From NCBI RefSeq assembly GCF_032854445.1, contig NC_088301.1:35205187-35269186 (forward strand): a stretch of 64,000 bases of DNA, written 5' to 3'. The stretch is from Liolophura sinensis. Its lineage: Eukaryota; Mollusca; Polyplacophora; Chitonida; Chitonidae. Each line of letters starts with the position of its first letter. Position 1 is the stretch's first letter. The position numbers and the translations under genes were made by a program. The notes under the pieces were generated by a model. The model did not search any database. It was not told the origin of the DNA and was given only the letters and a program-made list of their open reading frames with translations. This document shows, one piece after another, positions 10,696 to 24,816 of this stretch.

Positions 10696-13600
10696 GCACT
10701 GAAGTTAGGCCAGAAAAAAATGTTGGCTGAAAGCTTCACAGAGCAGAGAAAAAATCTTTTTATAAGCCGGAAGAAAAAGGGAACCAGAGTTCAAATAAAC
10801 ACGACACACGTCCCAACAAATGCATGTGTTTGAAATGTATAAAACTGATGAGGGGCACCTTCATGGATGTTGATTATAGGTATGTGGTTACCTTGACAAC
10901 GGCACAAGGGGACAAATAACTCAACTCAGCGTATAAAAAAAAGGAATGAAAAGAAAAGAAAAACCCAAAGTGGACAGTTATAAAGGGTATGTGTAAATTC
11001 ATATCATCAACGCTCATCAGTCTGGTCTAAGATGTACTCAGCTGCAACATTTTCTTGCAACACTTTTAACAACAACAGACAAATACAAAACGGGTCTTCT
11101 CCTTTTAAATACACGGGCGATCTAAAATAACACACTTCATTGTCAGAATGTTGCATAATTCAGATTTTTTAAGAAACCTATTTTATTCCCAAGAGAATTG
11201 GAGTTAATACCGTATTTGATTGATAAGATTACCTCTCAAATGTCTTACCACTTCCTCTGAACGATGTTCATGCTGTAAGTTCACGGATCTTAATTATACC
11301 TGGTGATAGCAGATGATGGCAAATTGGCCTCCCTTTTTAAAGAAAATTTCTCTAGAAACTATCATATATAATCATATTGTCAGTGATAGTAGATACACAA
11401 GAATAAGACAAGTATGAGAGTTAAAGTTTCATAGTGACACTTAATGTACTCTAGCTCGACGAGACATATGATGACATCCCGGAAAATGAATAGCCCATGA
11501 CAAATGAGACCGCGTGTTCTAACTCTTGCTTGTTCCACGGTGGTTTAAGTCAAGAAGTTTGCTAATTACTTAGTGGGGTGCAGTAATGCCCCTCCTGGTT
11601 CTTTTCGGTTGCTTTACTTATAAATCTGATAGTGGTCATAAAATTAACGTATCACTGGTGAAGACGTTCAACACAAGGTGAAATGTATAATTCATTGCTA
11701 CACGTGAAAGAACATATGTGCTTCACACAGCATTTTTCGTTGTACATTTGCCTTCAGGTAAATGTAACTTCCAGGCAAGTACTCCTAATAAACAGAATGT
11801 ATGTGAACCAGGAAGTAACAGTATCATAATTAAAGACATTATCATGTTAATTGTATTAACACTGATCGTGCAACAATACGCTACATAAGGTTAATAGAGC
11901 CGCTGTGTTAGTGACAATCAATCTTCAGTTTTCACAGAAAATTCAATGAAATTAGGTCTCGTTACTACTGATTGCTTACAGCAGATCGCTGAAGGGGGTG
12001 ACCTCTATTCGAAGCTCGGTACCAGAGTTAATTATTCCTAGTAAACTTAATATCATACTTAATAAAGCAATTTTGATTAAGACTGAAAGATAAAATCACG
12101 TGACTTTTCGATGTCTGACCGTGACCATTAATTCCGCGACGGAATCCCAGAATAGTCTCCATTTGCTATTTTGCCTCCCTGCATTCATCGGAACTGAACC
12201 CCGGGTGACATCCATCATACAAATTGATGGTTGGTCTTTTATTACGCCGAACATTGCCCCATCACGTACAGAAGACGGCCCCTTTCATGCCAAATACAGA
12301 AAATCAGGGCGTGATGGTCAGGGGCGATACAAATCACTACTAATTGAATCATGCTGAGTGTCGCCTGAGGACGAAATAAACTGCACGGGCCAATACATAT
12401 GATAATGCGTTAGCCTCAGATTCCCCAAACTGGAATGTGCGTTGGTGACTGGAAGTTGTTATTATGTCCTTGTAAAATACATACTGAGAAACATATGTTG
12501 TAAGTAACTTCAGGCCAGTTAATTACATCAACTGTTTGGTGTTCAAAGCCCACTTAAATTCAGGTGAACCGAAGTACTAAATCCGACGAATGTAGTTGGC
12601 CTACATATATTAGAAGCTTGTGCATTGTACTTTGAAACACACTTAATGCTCCAACGGAGAATTCTTTCTCCTTATTTTGACACTGTATCTGACATTTGAT
12701 ATCTGTAATGTCAACAGTAGTATCGCGCAGAATTTGAATGCAAATTCTATCTGATATCACTTTCATAAGAGTTTGTTGGGGTTTGTGACACATTTTACAA
12801 ATTCGCATGCCATGCATTTTCGTCTCATTGTGCACCACGACAGTGTTTGAATATTTGATTCATTTTGTTTTACAATCCGGCTGAAAATTTGTGATATGGG
12901 AGGTCTGCACATGGAAAAAAAGTGAAAAGTTTGTCCCGCTTCAATCAATGTACATACCAATAAGCAATATACATAATAAGTGTACCATAGTAGGAAGATA
13001 ACATCGACTTATACAAAGTTATACACTAGAATACCTACATGTGATTCTAGATGCAGTCGGTCATTGAACAGTTAAGGAAAAAGTGTGTCTGAAATACAGC
13101 TTTGCTCGACGTGACGTCCGGTATTCCTTAAAGGCATAAGACATTTAATCAATCTAACAGAAGTTTAGCTATGTCAGCAAGTCAGATTTTTCGTAACCTT
13201 AATTCGTTGTCCTTTGTAGCAGACTTCTTCCGTCATTTCGTCCGGAAAGGCTATTCTATTCTTGGGATAGCACAACTGCACTATTCGTTTGAAGTTGAAT
13301 TGTCTCATATTCGTATAACATCAAGATGGGGAATTTCGTTAACTAAGTGAAATAAAAAACTTATGTAAATACATTACTTTCGAGATGAAAAAACATCAAA
13401 CATAACTTCCCTTTCCATGAATATGGTCATTAACGCAACTTTCTTCATGATTTATATCATGAACACAACAAATGGTCTGAAGATATCATCTCATCACGCT
13501 GTTTTGAAATATTAGAAGTGAGCTTTGAATTGGTGCACTTCATATAGAGTATCAAAATGAATCTTTTCGAATTTTTTAAACCAAAGTCAAAGAAAAATCA

Positions 13601-16600
13601 ATATTTTCGCCCACAAACTAAAATGAAAATAACAAAGGAAAGTCAAGACCCTTTTTATTATCACAGAACAAGGCATTCCCAGGAGAACAGTTTTTTACCA
13701 GAATCAGTCTAAGCGGAGGTGCCTTGGGATACGTTTTCGAAAATTCTACCACCTCTGAGGCCAATCAAAGTTCGTTGAGTTGCTAGTTATAATGAGTTGG
13801 TTTGGTGAAAAAAAATCAATTGTCCCCACGTATTCAATACGAGGGCATCAAGAATGGAATGAAATTATTACCATTACTCGTATATTTAATGTCTTTATGG
13901 TTGGTGCTGTATGAAGAACTGCCAGTATTTAGTGTATTCTCTCAGCTACAATATATGAACTAAGTATATAATTCGCCTTCATAGCCTAACAGAGCCTGTA
14001 CATATCATGTCTATTGCATAAAGCACACAAGGTGGCCATTCTCACAAATGTTTTGTAACAAGTCTGATAAGTAGCAGAATGGCAGATGTATCACGACGAG
14101 CCATTGTGAAATCTATCCTCTCATACTCGTATAATTATATTTAATTACTTGAGCAATACTGATAGTCAGCCAAACCTGGCAACAGATAAATGATTACACG
14201 TTAATTTCCCGTAAAGCACCTAAATTCTTCTTAAACCATGGTGCTAGCGGTGTTTCATTTGCTCCTTTTTAAGCATTTACAGGAACAGTTTTAATAAAAC
14301 CTCAACTCACGTAAAAAGTGATAAGAGGCCGAATTCCACTGACTGCATGTGGCCATTTGGTATCTATTACATTGTCGTTGCTACTCTGGTTTACCCTACT
14401 GTAATCCTTGCGTGAGCAGTCCAGTAACTTAGTGACTTACTACTAACTGATTACTAACTTGTTAAGGACACCGTATAAGCATAGTTTACCTCAAATCCAA
14501 GACTCCTAAATATAGACCGTGATCAGTGATAGCTTAAACATAAGAATTTTAATTTGGCTAATGAGCCTTTAGACAAATAGACTGTATTTCAACTTGTCTT
14601 CACCAGCCCTGCTGTAAACACTAGTTTCAGGCATAGGGCCTATTCTGTACAGTAAAAGAAAAATGAAATACGTGATCACAATAACCTCCACATCTACATG
14701 ACGTGTCACATTTATTTCATGTAAGTAAAGCTTTGTTGTTTAGTTTCGTTCATAGAACAGGATTTGCTGTCGAATCAATACACGTTAAACGTTGATTTGG
14801 CTAATATATTAGGATAGGTGTAAAGGTCTCTGATTTGGAGATGTAGCAGAATAAAATATAACCAGTGAGTCTTTTTCAATTTTCGGCATGTTTTGACTGC
14901 AGCTTTGAACATGTCGTTGTCATTTTGGATCATTTTGGATATTATGATTTACATATCATGCGAGCATTTCACACTATGGTTTTTGACACAGAAAAGCTAT
15001 ACACTTACCTTTTAAAGGGCCGCCAACAAGAAAAAAAGTGACAATGCCACAAAAGTTCTTTTACGCTGAGCGAGAATAATGTAAGGTTCCAAAGCTCAAC
15101 ACATTAAGCCATTTTCATCTTATCAGCCTAGAGTTCAGGCTGTTGGCAAGTTCCAATCAGGGTTGCAACTCATCCAGCTAGGGACGGAGAGATATGAGAC
15201 TAATCATGGCCTATAGCACTATCCAAGATCTTCTGCTAACACACGTGGTTTACATTTTACCTGGTGTAAAGAACCTTTCTACGTGTATTTTTTAAACAAT
15301 TTGCAATGTGGACTACACCCATAGTTTGCCAAATGTTTACCGATGTGTGACGAAGCTTATGTGCTGCCCAATTAGCTGTCTTAAATTACGTAAATATTTC
15401 CCAAAATACACTCACTATACCTTGCTCACCACTGTCATGGCGAGGGCCAAGTGAAAACTAGTGTCGTACATCAGCAACTGACGGCAGGGAATTTCCTCCA
15501 GAAAGGCGGAGCCGGGCTAATAGCATGCCAGGGAATTGCGTGCAGAATTATGAACATTTGTTTGTATATTCAGTTGTGGGTGCCCGTCCTACCATCTGCT
15601 CAGGGGCTGGAAAAGAACCCCTAAGCTACCCATTAGGCAGAAAACCTGCACCCTCTCTGGCAAGCGTACGTGGTACTGGTTTACACAACACGCCTCGTTT
15701 GTGAAAAATCGTCGGGGCAGAAAGGATACTGTTCCGCCTGCCTTTCCCATCTCTTTTCCTCCCCAAAGGCATTTTTGGCATTACTTGACCTCACCAGATG
15801 AAAAACTCAAGAAACAAACCTGTTCGATGGCTTATTTGTTTAACAGAAAGTCAAAGCGCTAGCGTAGCCCTCAACAACAACTCTGTCGTCACTATACCAG
15901 AAACGTGGGTACATTGTATTTTAAACATGCGGGCATTGTACGCATTGTACACTCGGTAAAACGTATCAGTTAAATTTAGTTTATAGTGACACATGCGTTG
16001 TTAACATTCCCTGTACAGTGTGGGGGAAATGACATTTTACAGTCTGTAAGGCGCTCAACGCCAGCTGTTTATAATCATTTATCGTGGAATAGATTTCAAA
16101 GTGGAAGTCAACGCATCAAATGCCACGGGGAAATTTGCCATTGCCTCTGCAGTTTGAATCCCTCACTGAAGGTTCATTGAAATCGATTTCCACTCAACAC
16201 AAACAAATCATCAACCGTTTTTTAACACACCTCGCGTAACAACCACTTCTATTATTAGTTTGACTTTCAATTTATTTGGTCATAACGGTCTACACCTTTC
16301 ACATTAATACATACCTGTGGTTTACACGACATATTACGAGTGAGCAAGCAAACTTTAAAAACAGTTTAAGAAAGCCATAGTCCTCCGAGGACTACAGGCA
16401 GGCAAAGGACCATGCGTTAGTTATAAGACGTTATTTTCTTCACACAGAACTTTCTCACCGATAGAGTGTTTCTGTATGGGTGTATTTTTAGAGCGCTGTG
16501 CCTTAGGTGTACGAGCTTGAAAACGTTTGTAAGCAAACTCTAATGGGCCTTAGCAAAAGCGATATCCACATGTACCGAAGACCGCAAAGTCGACGAGGCA

Positions 16601-16744
16601 TGGACAAATATATAGTAAGTCAGTCATCGATCTGTCACTTTAAAAAAGGCTGGTGTTTTCTGTTTTCCAAACGTATACATCACGGTATGAAGGCTATATT
16701 GTTTATCAGAGGACGAACCACCTGACACAGCATTAACTGGACAT

Positions 16745-16870
16745 AGCAGTACTGATAGTATCGTCAGGTAGCTGGTAAACCTCCAGTAATAGCTGGATTC
16801 GAACTCACAATCTTATTTATTACTAGCAAAGATGCCTGAGGGATAGCAATCACGACCACTTCACCCCCGA
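16745..16870 (-). repeat. tRNA-derived SINE remnant
   Basis: On the minus strand, TTGTGAGTTCGAATCCAGCT is a clear B box, followed by TACTGGAGGTTTACCAGC. The flanks are too diverged to assign a family or exact ends. Confidence 0.4.
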
Positions 16871-18183
16871 AACTACCTTACAAATATATTGTGCGTTGAA
16901 CAATTTTCATTTTCCGGTACTTCTTTTATTTAAATATATTGGACATTCAAATCAACCTTAATCGGAGAATGTATGCTTTCCGCATATTCATTCAGTTAAC
17001 GGCGTGGATTTTTCCCCGAGCACTACACGCGGTGCCTGACTGTCTTTCCCCTGAAGTGGCAAAATCTGTTCACTGCACGCCAAAGAGCTACATATTAAGT
17101 GGGCTGCCAAAATTAAAGCAGATTTGGAGTGGTTGACAAGATTAGTTGTATTGATAATCTTCATTAAAGGATGCTGGTATATCCTAACGAGATCAGAGAA
17201 TGCATTTATCACCTTGAATGTTCCACTCATTGAAGTTTAATAGCATAAATAATGGCATTACACTATACAGCTACATCCTAAAATTGCAGACAAATAGGCA
17301 ATGATTTACCGGTTTGGAGTACGTGTCTGCCACCATATACAAAAAGCTGCAATAAAATAAAAAAGCTAAATAAGATTTTCCTTTAAGTTCAGAGTCTTGG
17401 AACAAAAGCGGCTGTTACGCTCTATTGTCTCTTAAACGGTAGAATCATTTCAATGTCAACAGTCTGTGTGATTACAGAATATTCTGTTTTCTAATGATTC
17501 GATCACATCCAATTTACCAGAGAGTACATCTTCCGCATATAAGAGCCAAATGTATCCTGAGCAAGTGTATATTAGGCATCTAGAGTTCAAGAGGTCTTGC
17601 CTAGTCCTGTAGTCTGCCGGCGCTGTTGGGTTCAATTAAGTTGTCTTGTGCAGTGTCAAGCCCGCGCACGCCTGTCCAATTACCCGTGTCAAACTCACAG
17701 GGTGGTCATACCTCACTACATAGGCACATCAAAAAACTGCCCCCAAGTGTCCCTCGCATAACCCATAATTTGTTCCATATGTAGTGTTGACATTCAAGTT
17801 TTATAGGTAACAGTAGTAGAATGATGGTATTGTATTATAGAAAGAGGAAATCGAGTTAACCGGATCAAAGATATTAAATGTTTCATTTGAACAAACAAGG
17901 ATAGAAAACAATCTAATTAATAAAGTACTGCTATAAAAATCCGACAAAATGTCTTCAGATCGCACTTTACCTGAATCAAGGCTGAGTAATTAGTTTCTGA
18001 ATGAAGCCATTGCTGGTAATTAGTTTAACCTATTTACGCATGACTCCGCCTTTAAGGAGGTGAACTGGATAAGTAACATGTGGTACATTTCAGTAGGAAC
18101 TAAATAGCAGAAACACTCTGTCTCTCTCTGAAAACTATACTTCAGAAGTAGAGTTTTGTGGGCCAATTCATAAACCTTGTGAG

Positions 18184-19085
18184 ACCTAAATCTGAATAAC
18201 TCCACATTCTCAAACTAGGGATATAAATCCGACTGGTTCCGGCATATCCATAAACAGAACTTATGGAGACATAAATCCGACTGGTTAAACAACATCGGAC
18301 ACAGGGAGATATAAATCCGAATGGTTCCATAACCTCGAACGGAATAGAAGATATAAATCCAAATGACTCCACAAGTTAAAACAGAACCTAGGAATATTTA
18401 CTATTTGATATTTGATCATTTGATTGGTGTTGTATGCAGTGCTCAAGAATATTTTACTAATACGACTGCGGCCAGCGTTACCGTGGGAGGAAACCGGGCA
18501 GAGCCCAGGGGAAACCCACGACCATGCGCAGGTTGCTAGAAGACCTTCCCACTCACGGCCGGAAAGGAAGCCAGCATGAGTTGGACCTCCGCTCACAGCA
18601 ACTGCATTGGTGAGAGGCTCCTGGGTTATTACATTGCGCTAGCGGGCTAACCAACTGACCCACTGAGGACCCTGCCTAGAATATATAAATCTGAAGAGTT
18701 CGGATCTTAGACGGTGCCTACTGAAACATAAATCCGAATGGTTGCACAAGATAAAACAGGATCTACCGATGTATAAATCCTAATGACCTATAACCTCAAA
18801 CAGTATCAACAGAGATATAAATCCGAACAGTTCCATGAGACAAAACAGGATTTAGCGAACTGCATGTCCGAATTGTTTGACAACCTTAAACAAGTCACCG
18901 AAGATGTAAATTCCAATGGTGCCACAAGATAAAACAGGACCTAGGGGCTTAGGGAGACATAAATCCGAATGTGCTATAAACTCAAACTCAGGCAATGGAG
19001 ATATATATCAGAAGCATTCCACAACCTTAAACCGTACCTATGTACATATAAATCTGAATGATTCCGATAATACATAACAGTACGT
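18184..19085. repeat. Minisatellite, about 43-bp unit, split by a SINE
   Basis: A unit close to GAGATATAAATCCGAATGGT followed by TCCACAAC.TCAAACAG.ACCTA repeats about 14 times. The TAAATC landmarks fall near 18187, 18223, 18273, 18313 and 18355, then 18685, 18729, 18772, 18819, 18960 and 19047, with degenerate units between, at spacings of roughly 36-50 bp. Units differ from each other by many substitutions and small indels, so the array is old. A SINE occupies about 18398-18674. All frames contain stops, so it is not a protein repeat. Confidence 0.9.
18398..18674 (-). repeat. Near-complete tRNA-derived SINE (MetaSINE-like)
   Basis: Read on the minus strand from 18674. The tRNA-like head has an A box (GGTCAGTTGGTTAGC) and a B-box region (TGTGAGCGGAGGTCCAAC). 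The conserved core has GTGGGTTTCCCCTGGGCTCT and CCCGGTTTCCTCCCACGG, then AATATTCTTGAGC, ACACCAATCAAAT and an AT-rich tail. The flanks CCTAGGAATAT (18387) and CCTAGAATAT (18675) form a target-site duplication of about 10 bp, as expected for L1/RTE-type mobilisation. It inserted into the minisatellite. Confidence 0.85.
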
Positions 19086-22000
19086 ACAAAAAGTAAATAA
19101 AAGAAATAGCACGAATTACCAAGATGCCATTTCAACAATTTCGTCAATGTTTACATCTTTAAGGACACCGTAAACATAAATGCATGTGTTTATTGACTAT
19201 GACTGAGTCAGTCAGACGTAATTGCAATGATTACTAGCAATTAGTATCAATCAGTGTGGCGCGATACTTATCAAGGATAACTCATCCAACTGCGTCCAAG
19301 CAATAAAAGTTGATGAACTGTGTAATCTGTCGTTAATTCATAAATCTACAAGCTTTTACCAATCACTTAATCTTCAGTAAGCAAAACCGATCCAGCATCA
19401 TGATCATCTCTATAATAGAATATGATTACACAGCATTATTGAGGGGAATCCCCAACCAGTGATCTGTATTGTCTGATTGGCTAAGGGAAGCCTCATGAGA
19501 TTTCAGGTAACCAGAAACCACGGTTCTCATCACTTTCTTTATGCTCTGTTTACTTTGCACCGGGCGTAAAATTTCCTATCCCATTCTCACAACAAGAAAC
19601 CTTTCATTCTCTCTTTGGTGAAGTATAGGACATAGCGATATAGGACTAGAATTGTTGGAATATCCAATGTTGCCCATTTAACGATTCAGAACTATGTACA
19701 TGGCTATTGTATGTATAATACAGGTAAAAAATAAATTTCCTAGGCGTTTGTTTAGACATAAAAATGCATTTCGGCCATCTCTTGATAGCACTACCGTTCT
19801 TGTGTACATTGATACATATTTTTATTTGATGTATATAAACGCCCATTATGAAATGTAACCTTTCTAAACGTCTCCGCTGATAGAATCGCTACTGTTTATT
19901 TGGTAAAGAACAAAATAGTCGAACGGTTTATGTATAGTCTAACATTGGATGTTATGGATGTCTAACAAAGATTATAAATTTACTGCAAGAAATACTCAAC
20001 AAAAGAACACGTTGCGGTTTATTTCAATGTTGCATCCAGAACATTATATTTATAACTGATCCTCCCAGTACGAAGTCTTGCGTATTCTTTCCCGCTAGAT
20101 ACAAACGTCCTGTAGCGAAGTGGTTGAACCTTGCTTTTGTGTAAAACCTACAGCGTTATCTGCTGCACAGTGTTTGTGTTTGCTTCAGGGGAAGCCCGAT
20201 TATCACTCACACTGACGAAGATCATATGCCCCCAATTTGTACCACGTCCAAAACACATACACTAATGGGTGAGAATTTACGGGGACAGTGTAGTATCTCA
20301 GGCGCCTGGTTTGGTTGCCGCATATATACAAACTTGTCTCCTGAGTACCAATGTATTTCTGTGAAAACAGAGTTTATGAATGGTATAGCACTTTTCAGAT
20401 ATTAACGACAGAGATCCTACTACTTTTCTAACAAAAAGAATTATACACAAATATAAATTAAATCTGTATTTTCTTACAACTTCATGGAATTCCAATCTAT
20501 TTGGAAACACACACACAAATCTTTTGAAGATGAAGAAAATAATATAATTTACAGTGTGGTTAAGTTTGCTTTGGGTTTTGCCAGGATGTGGACCATGGCA
20601 GACGTCGTAAGCACTGTATTTTCACACCCATTTTGGTTAATAAAGGTCGCAAGTAGTTGCGCTACTGCTGTTATTCACATTTAGTTAAATGTCTTGAAAA
20701 GAAAACATCCAACAGAAAGAAAATGACGTCGAAGTACATTAAACACCATTAGAGTGGTAAAACAAAATTCTTCTGCCATTCACTGTAAAGTAAAACATCT
20801 TAAGTGAAATCCTTCAAAAAATGTCGTAAGATCTTGAACCCCGAGGCGAGATTTTAAGGGATACTTGATAGAGGAAATCACGCTGTCTTTGATAGTCTGT
20901 TTTCAACTTTCGCCCACACGACGTCGTTAGTTGAGAATCGATACTAAGGCTACTAAGAGCTTGAATGCTGCCTATATACCAAAGGGTTGCATAAACAGAA
21001 AACAAAATGCACATTTTTCTGGGTTAGTTGAAAGGATTTGGCGCCCCGACTCCTCTCGGCACCTTCGTTTAAGATTTAAAAACCTGTAGCAATCACCTAA
21101 ATATAAATCGGACAAATTCTGTATTTCATTAGTCCACTTAAACATGAAAAAGAAAGTAAAATTCTAATATTTATATCAATATTAAAATAAATAAAGTCAG
21201 AAACACTTGCCACTTTCGTTGTGTCATCACAGTTGTTTGGAAATCACAGATACGTTACTAATGCGATATTTTGTCATTACCTCTGTTAGAATCAAATGTT
21301 GTTTGGAACCCAAGATTTGTTAGATGGGCTGGGATTTATATTGCTCATACTGAGAAGACTCACTGACTTTTACTCCAGATTTGAAAAACTGGGTTATTGA
21401 CATTGCGGACTGGTAGCCAGAGAATGTACAAATTCCACACTGAGGCAAAGCACTATCGCATGCAATGATATAAGTGTATACATGAGCTCGGGTTCTCTCT
21501 TACGAAGCCAACAACAAAACTTCAGATAGATATTTTTGATTGTGTCCAATAAATGGCAGTTTGTCACCGAGAAAAACTGTTTTTTGAAACCTCACCACCA
21601 TGCAGGCGCAATGGTAAAAATAGGTCAGTCACCTATTGTGAGCTGTAAAGGATGTGGCTAGGATGCGTGCGTTTTTCAAGATGTCTGGGCACAGCCAACG
21701 AATGACTCAGGCGCCCTTCGATGCTTCAGAGGCAGCAACATTAGAGACAGCAGGGGGAAAGTCGCATTAGCTAACTATCTCTGCCAGACTTTGAAATATG
21801 TATAACCCTGGTGCGGAGATATTCATTATCGGCTTGTCCATAGGTCGAGACTGACATCAGACTACAATACAAAGAAGACTGGTGTCAGGATGTACTTGTA
21901 TTCCGTTGATAGTTTCTAATTACCATATTTGCCATAGGTTCCCTCACCTAATTCGACGTTACAAACATGCCAGTCCTTCATGATAGACTGTCGACCCAAT

Positions 22001-24714
22001 GTAGATGTTGATAATAAAACGTGTATAGAAGACTACAGCACTGAGCGGAAAACCAGAGGCTCGACAGTGTGATAGTTTCACGGTCATAGGCTTCATGTCA
22101 GTTTATTTCCCTGATTTTTATGCTAACTGTTACATGTAAATGCTTAAATAATTGATTGCACGTTACCCATAACTCCATGGCTCAAATGTTGTGTTGTCGT
22201 CACATTTAATAAAGAATAAAATGAAACCGATATATCATTACGCGAGCTAACCTAGTACTTTCGTGAAAAGTATATATTTATTGGGATACATGCTGTACTA
22301 AACAGAAATGTGGTTTTCTTTGCCCTGGTGTTGGGGCGGTAATTGCGACGGACGAAGTGTTAGCGTCTTACCGGGGGAGCGCAGGTGAGTGGGGAGGGAG
22401 CTATATCCTAGGTCGGATCGGCCTGCTCGCAAATTTGCAAATCACTTTTCGTAACTTTTCATCATCGACTTATGACAATCGTCATGTACGAAAAAAAGGT
22501 TAAAAGAATTCTTACGTACGAAGTGTTGCGAAAGTAACACCAGAATTATAAGGATATGGGTCAAGTGCTGCTTGATGTCCTACATGCTGTAATTTGTTGA
22601 GCGTCATGTGTCATGTCTCCTTCATTGATGCTCCATTGGGGCTGGTCATAATCATGTCGGTATTGAAACCGACTTGCCACGGGATTGAAAATATATCTCT
22701 TTCGAACAACAGTTGGAAGCAACAGTCGATAGATTACTATTTTGATCAACAAAAATTAAAAAGAGTTGGATGAATCTGTTAGTTATATATAGTGCCATGC
22801 AGTCCAAAAATGGGAAAGGTTACACAATGGTGAGCATGCAAATCACGGGTTTAATACAATAACGAAACCATTCAGACTTTAAATTTTATGTACGAAAAAC
22901 AAAGATTATTGGGAAAAGTCCACAGGAATTTATTCGTTAAAAGTGTATATGTCGCAGGACTGAATTCACGAAGTTCTCATTCTTTAAGACAGCACTGAAA
23001 CAAATACACCAAAAACCTACCCAATGGAGCTACCTAGTCAATTATCCAATCATCTAATCAAGTATCCTCCTCTTTCCGTTCTATGTCTTCTCTATGCCAA
23101 ATTTTATACAACCATCAGTGAAAATAACGGTAATAATTGCAATCCGTCCACTGACAAGAGTTTACAGATTTATAGATAGAAACGTAATTCACCAATTTAC
23201 CAGGATAAATGGCGTATAAAAACTTTGACAAGACGATTACCCAACCGGATCAGGGTTATCTAAGGACTGCGTTACGGCAACAGAAAGCGAGGGGGGTAGT
23301 GAAGCTGTCAGTTATCCAGCAGAGCGCGACATTCAGTGTATAACAAACCTTGTGTTCTTCAAAGCGAGCTTGTCAGTGCTGGATATCATACCTCCAGCAA
23401 TGCAATTTTATGCCTATAACCCCTTGGGCCCTCTATAAGCCGCTTATTCGACAGGAATCGCAACAACCAGCGAAAATAACGCGCATGAAATGCATGTGTG
23501 TGTTTGCTCTTTGGTTTGGTAGAGGGCTTGGAAGTGATAGTCGTGACAGGGCCACTGTTGAAACAGAACAGTTGTATTTGGTGCAGTAACATTACGATTT
23601 GGTGTCAGGCAGCAAAAGGATAATCGTCCTGGCAGGACTGTATTCAAGTGGAAAGATGCCGACACTTAATGGTTTCACTAAGAGGTATACTGCTCAACAA
23701 TCATTCCTTTTTATGAGGCGAGAATTTACTCGGGCAGAATAAAAAAAAAACGAGAATCCATTAGAGAACAAACGGTGGAGTAACAAATGAGCTAGGGCCA
23801 GAGCAAATAAATGAGAGAACTAATAGGTAAGCAGGTGAGTAAATGAACAAACAAATTGAACGACCCAGTAATTCCCTTAGGAGACATTCTCGACCTGTCA
23901 ATCAAAGGCATCCGCTTGAACAGTATTACGCAGCTCTCTTTGTTAAGACATTCAACGTACGAAGTGTCCTGCACATTACATGCAGGCCTAATTATCATGC
24001 AAGAATAATACCTATATTACTGATTGCCATGGTTACTACATGCGCGTGACGCGGTATATGTATGCTTAGTGGAAAGGAACCTACATGTCTCACACATTAC
24101 CTACTTACTCTCAATGTTCACTCGCAACGTTAGGACTTCACAAAGTAGCGTTGTAACGAGAAGGGGAAGCGGGGCATTGGATGTGTCAGAATTGTCCATT
24201 GTTCGGACAAGCAGTTCTGAGTCAGCGACCCTGCCCTGTTAATTTCTGGACCTATCGTTCCAGGCGCATTTCTAGTTACTGCTTCATCTGCATGTGACTG
24301 TTTCTCAATGTGTTCGATCACTCTTTTATGGACATGTCAGTAGGAAAAGCAACACAGACAACAGATTGTCTCTCTATCCGCCAAGGACTATTAGAAAAGC
24401 CAGACAATACTTGGAAACCCCGTATAGCAATAAAATTGCTCTAAAGTCTCTTCATAGCGGGAGTTCTGGAGCTTTCAGTATGTTTTGCTTCTAGGTGAAC
24501 TTATAAGTTTCAAAAAGCGTCATCCTGTGACATTTAACTTACTTAAGAGGGACTCTTAATATTTAGGTCTCTGGCTTTGAATACATAGGTTCGGCTAACA
24601 CACAAAACTGAATCAAAAGACCTTATGAAGTCTCCAGGTATGATTGACTGCAAGGAGTTTCGTTCGGTTAATCAATCGATCATACTAATATATGAATAGA
24701 TTTTTATAAACGCA

Positions 24715-24816
<102 letters not shown>

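Noticed and set aside
10840-10860. CTGATGAG, a possible hammerhead ribozyme core
   Set aside because: No matching GAAA and stem partners nearby and no link to a retroelement end.
22370-22395. GCGCAG|GTGAGT donor-like site in a GC-rich patch on the plus strand
   Set aside because: No open frame, acceptor or further exon could be tied to it.
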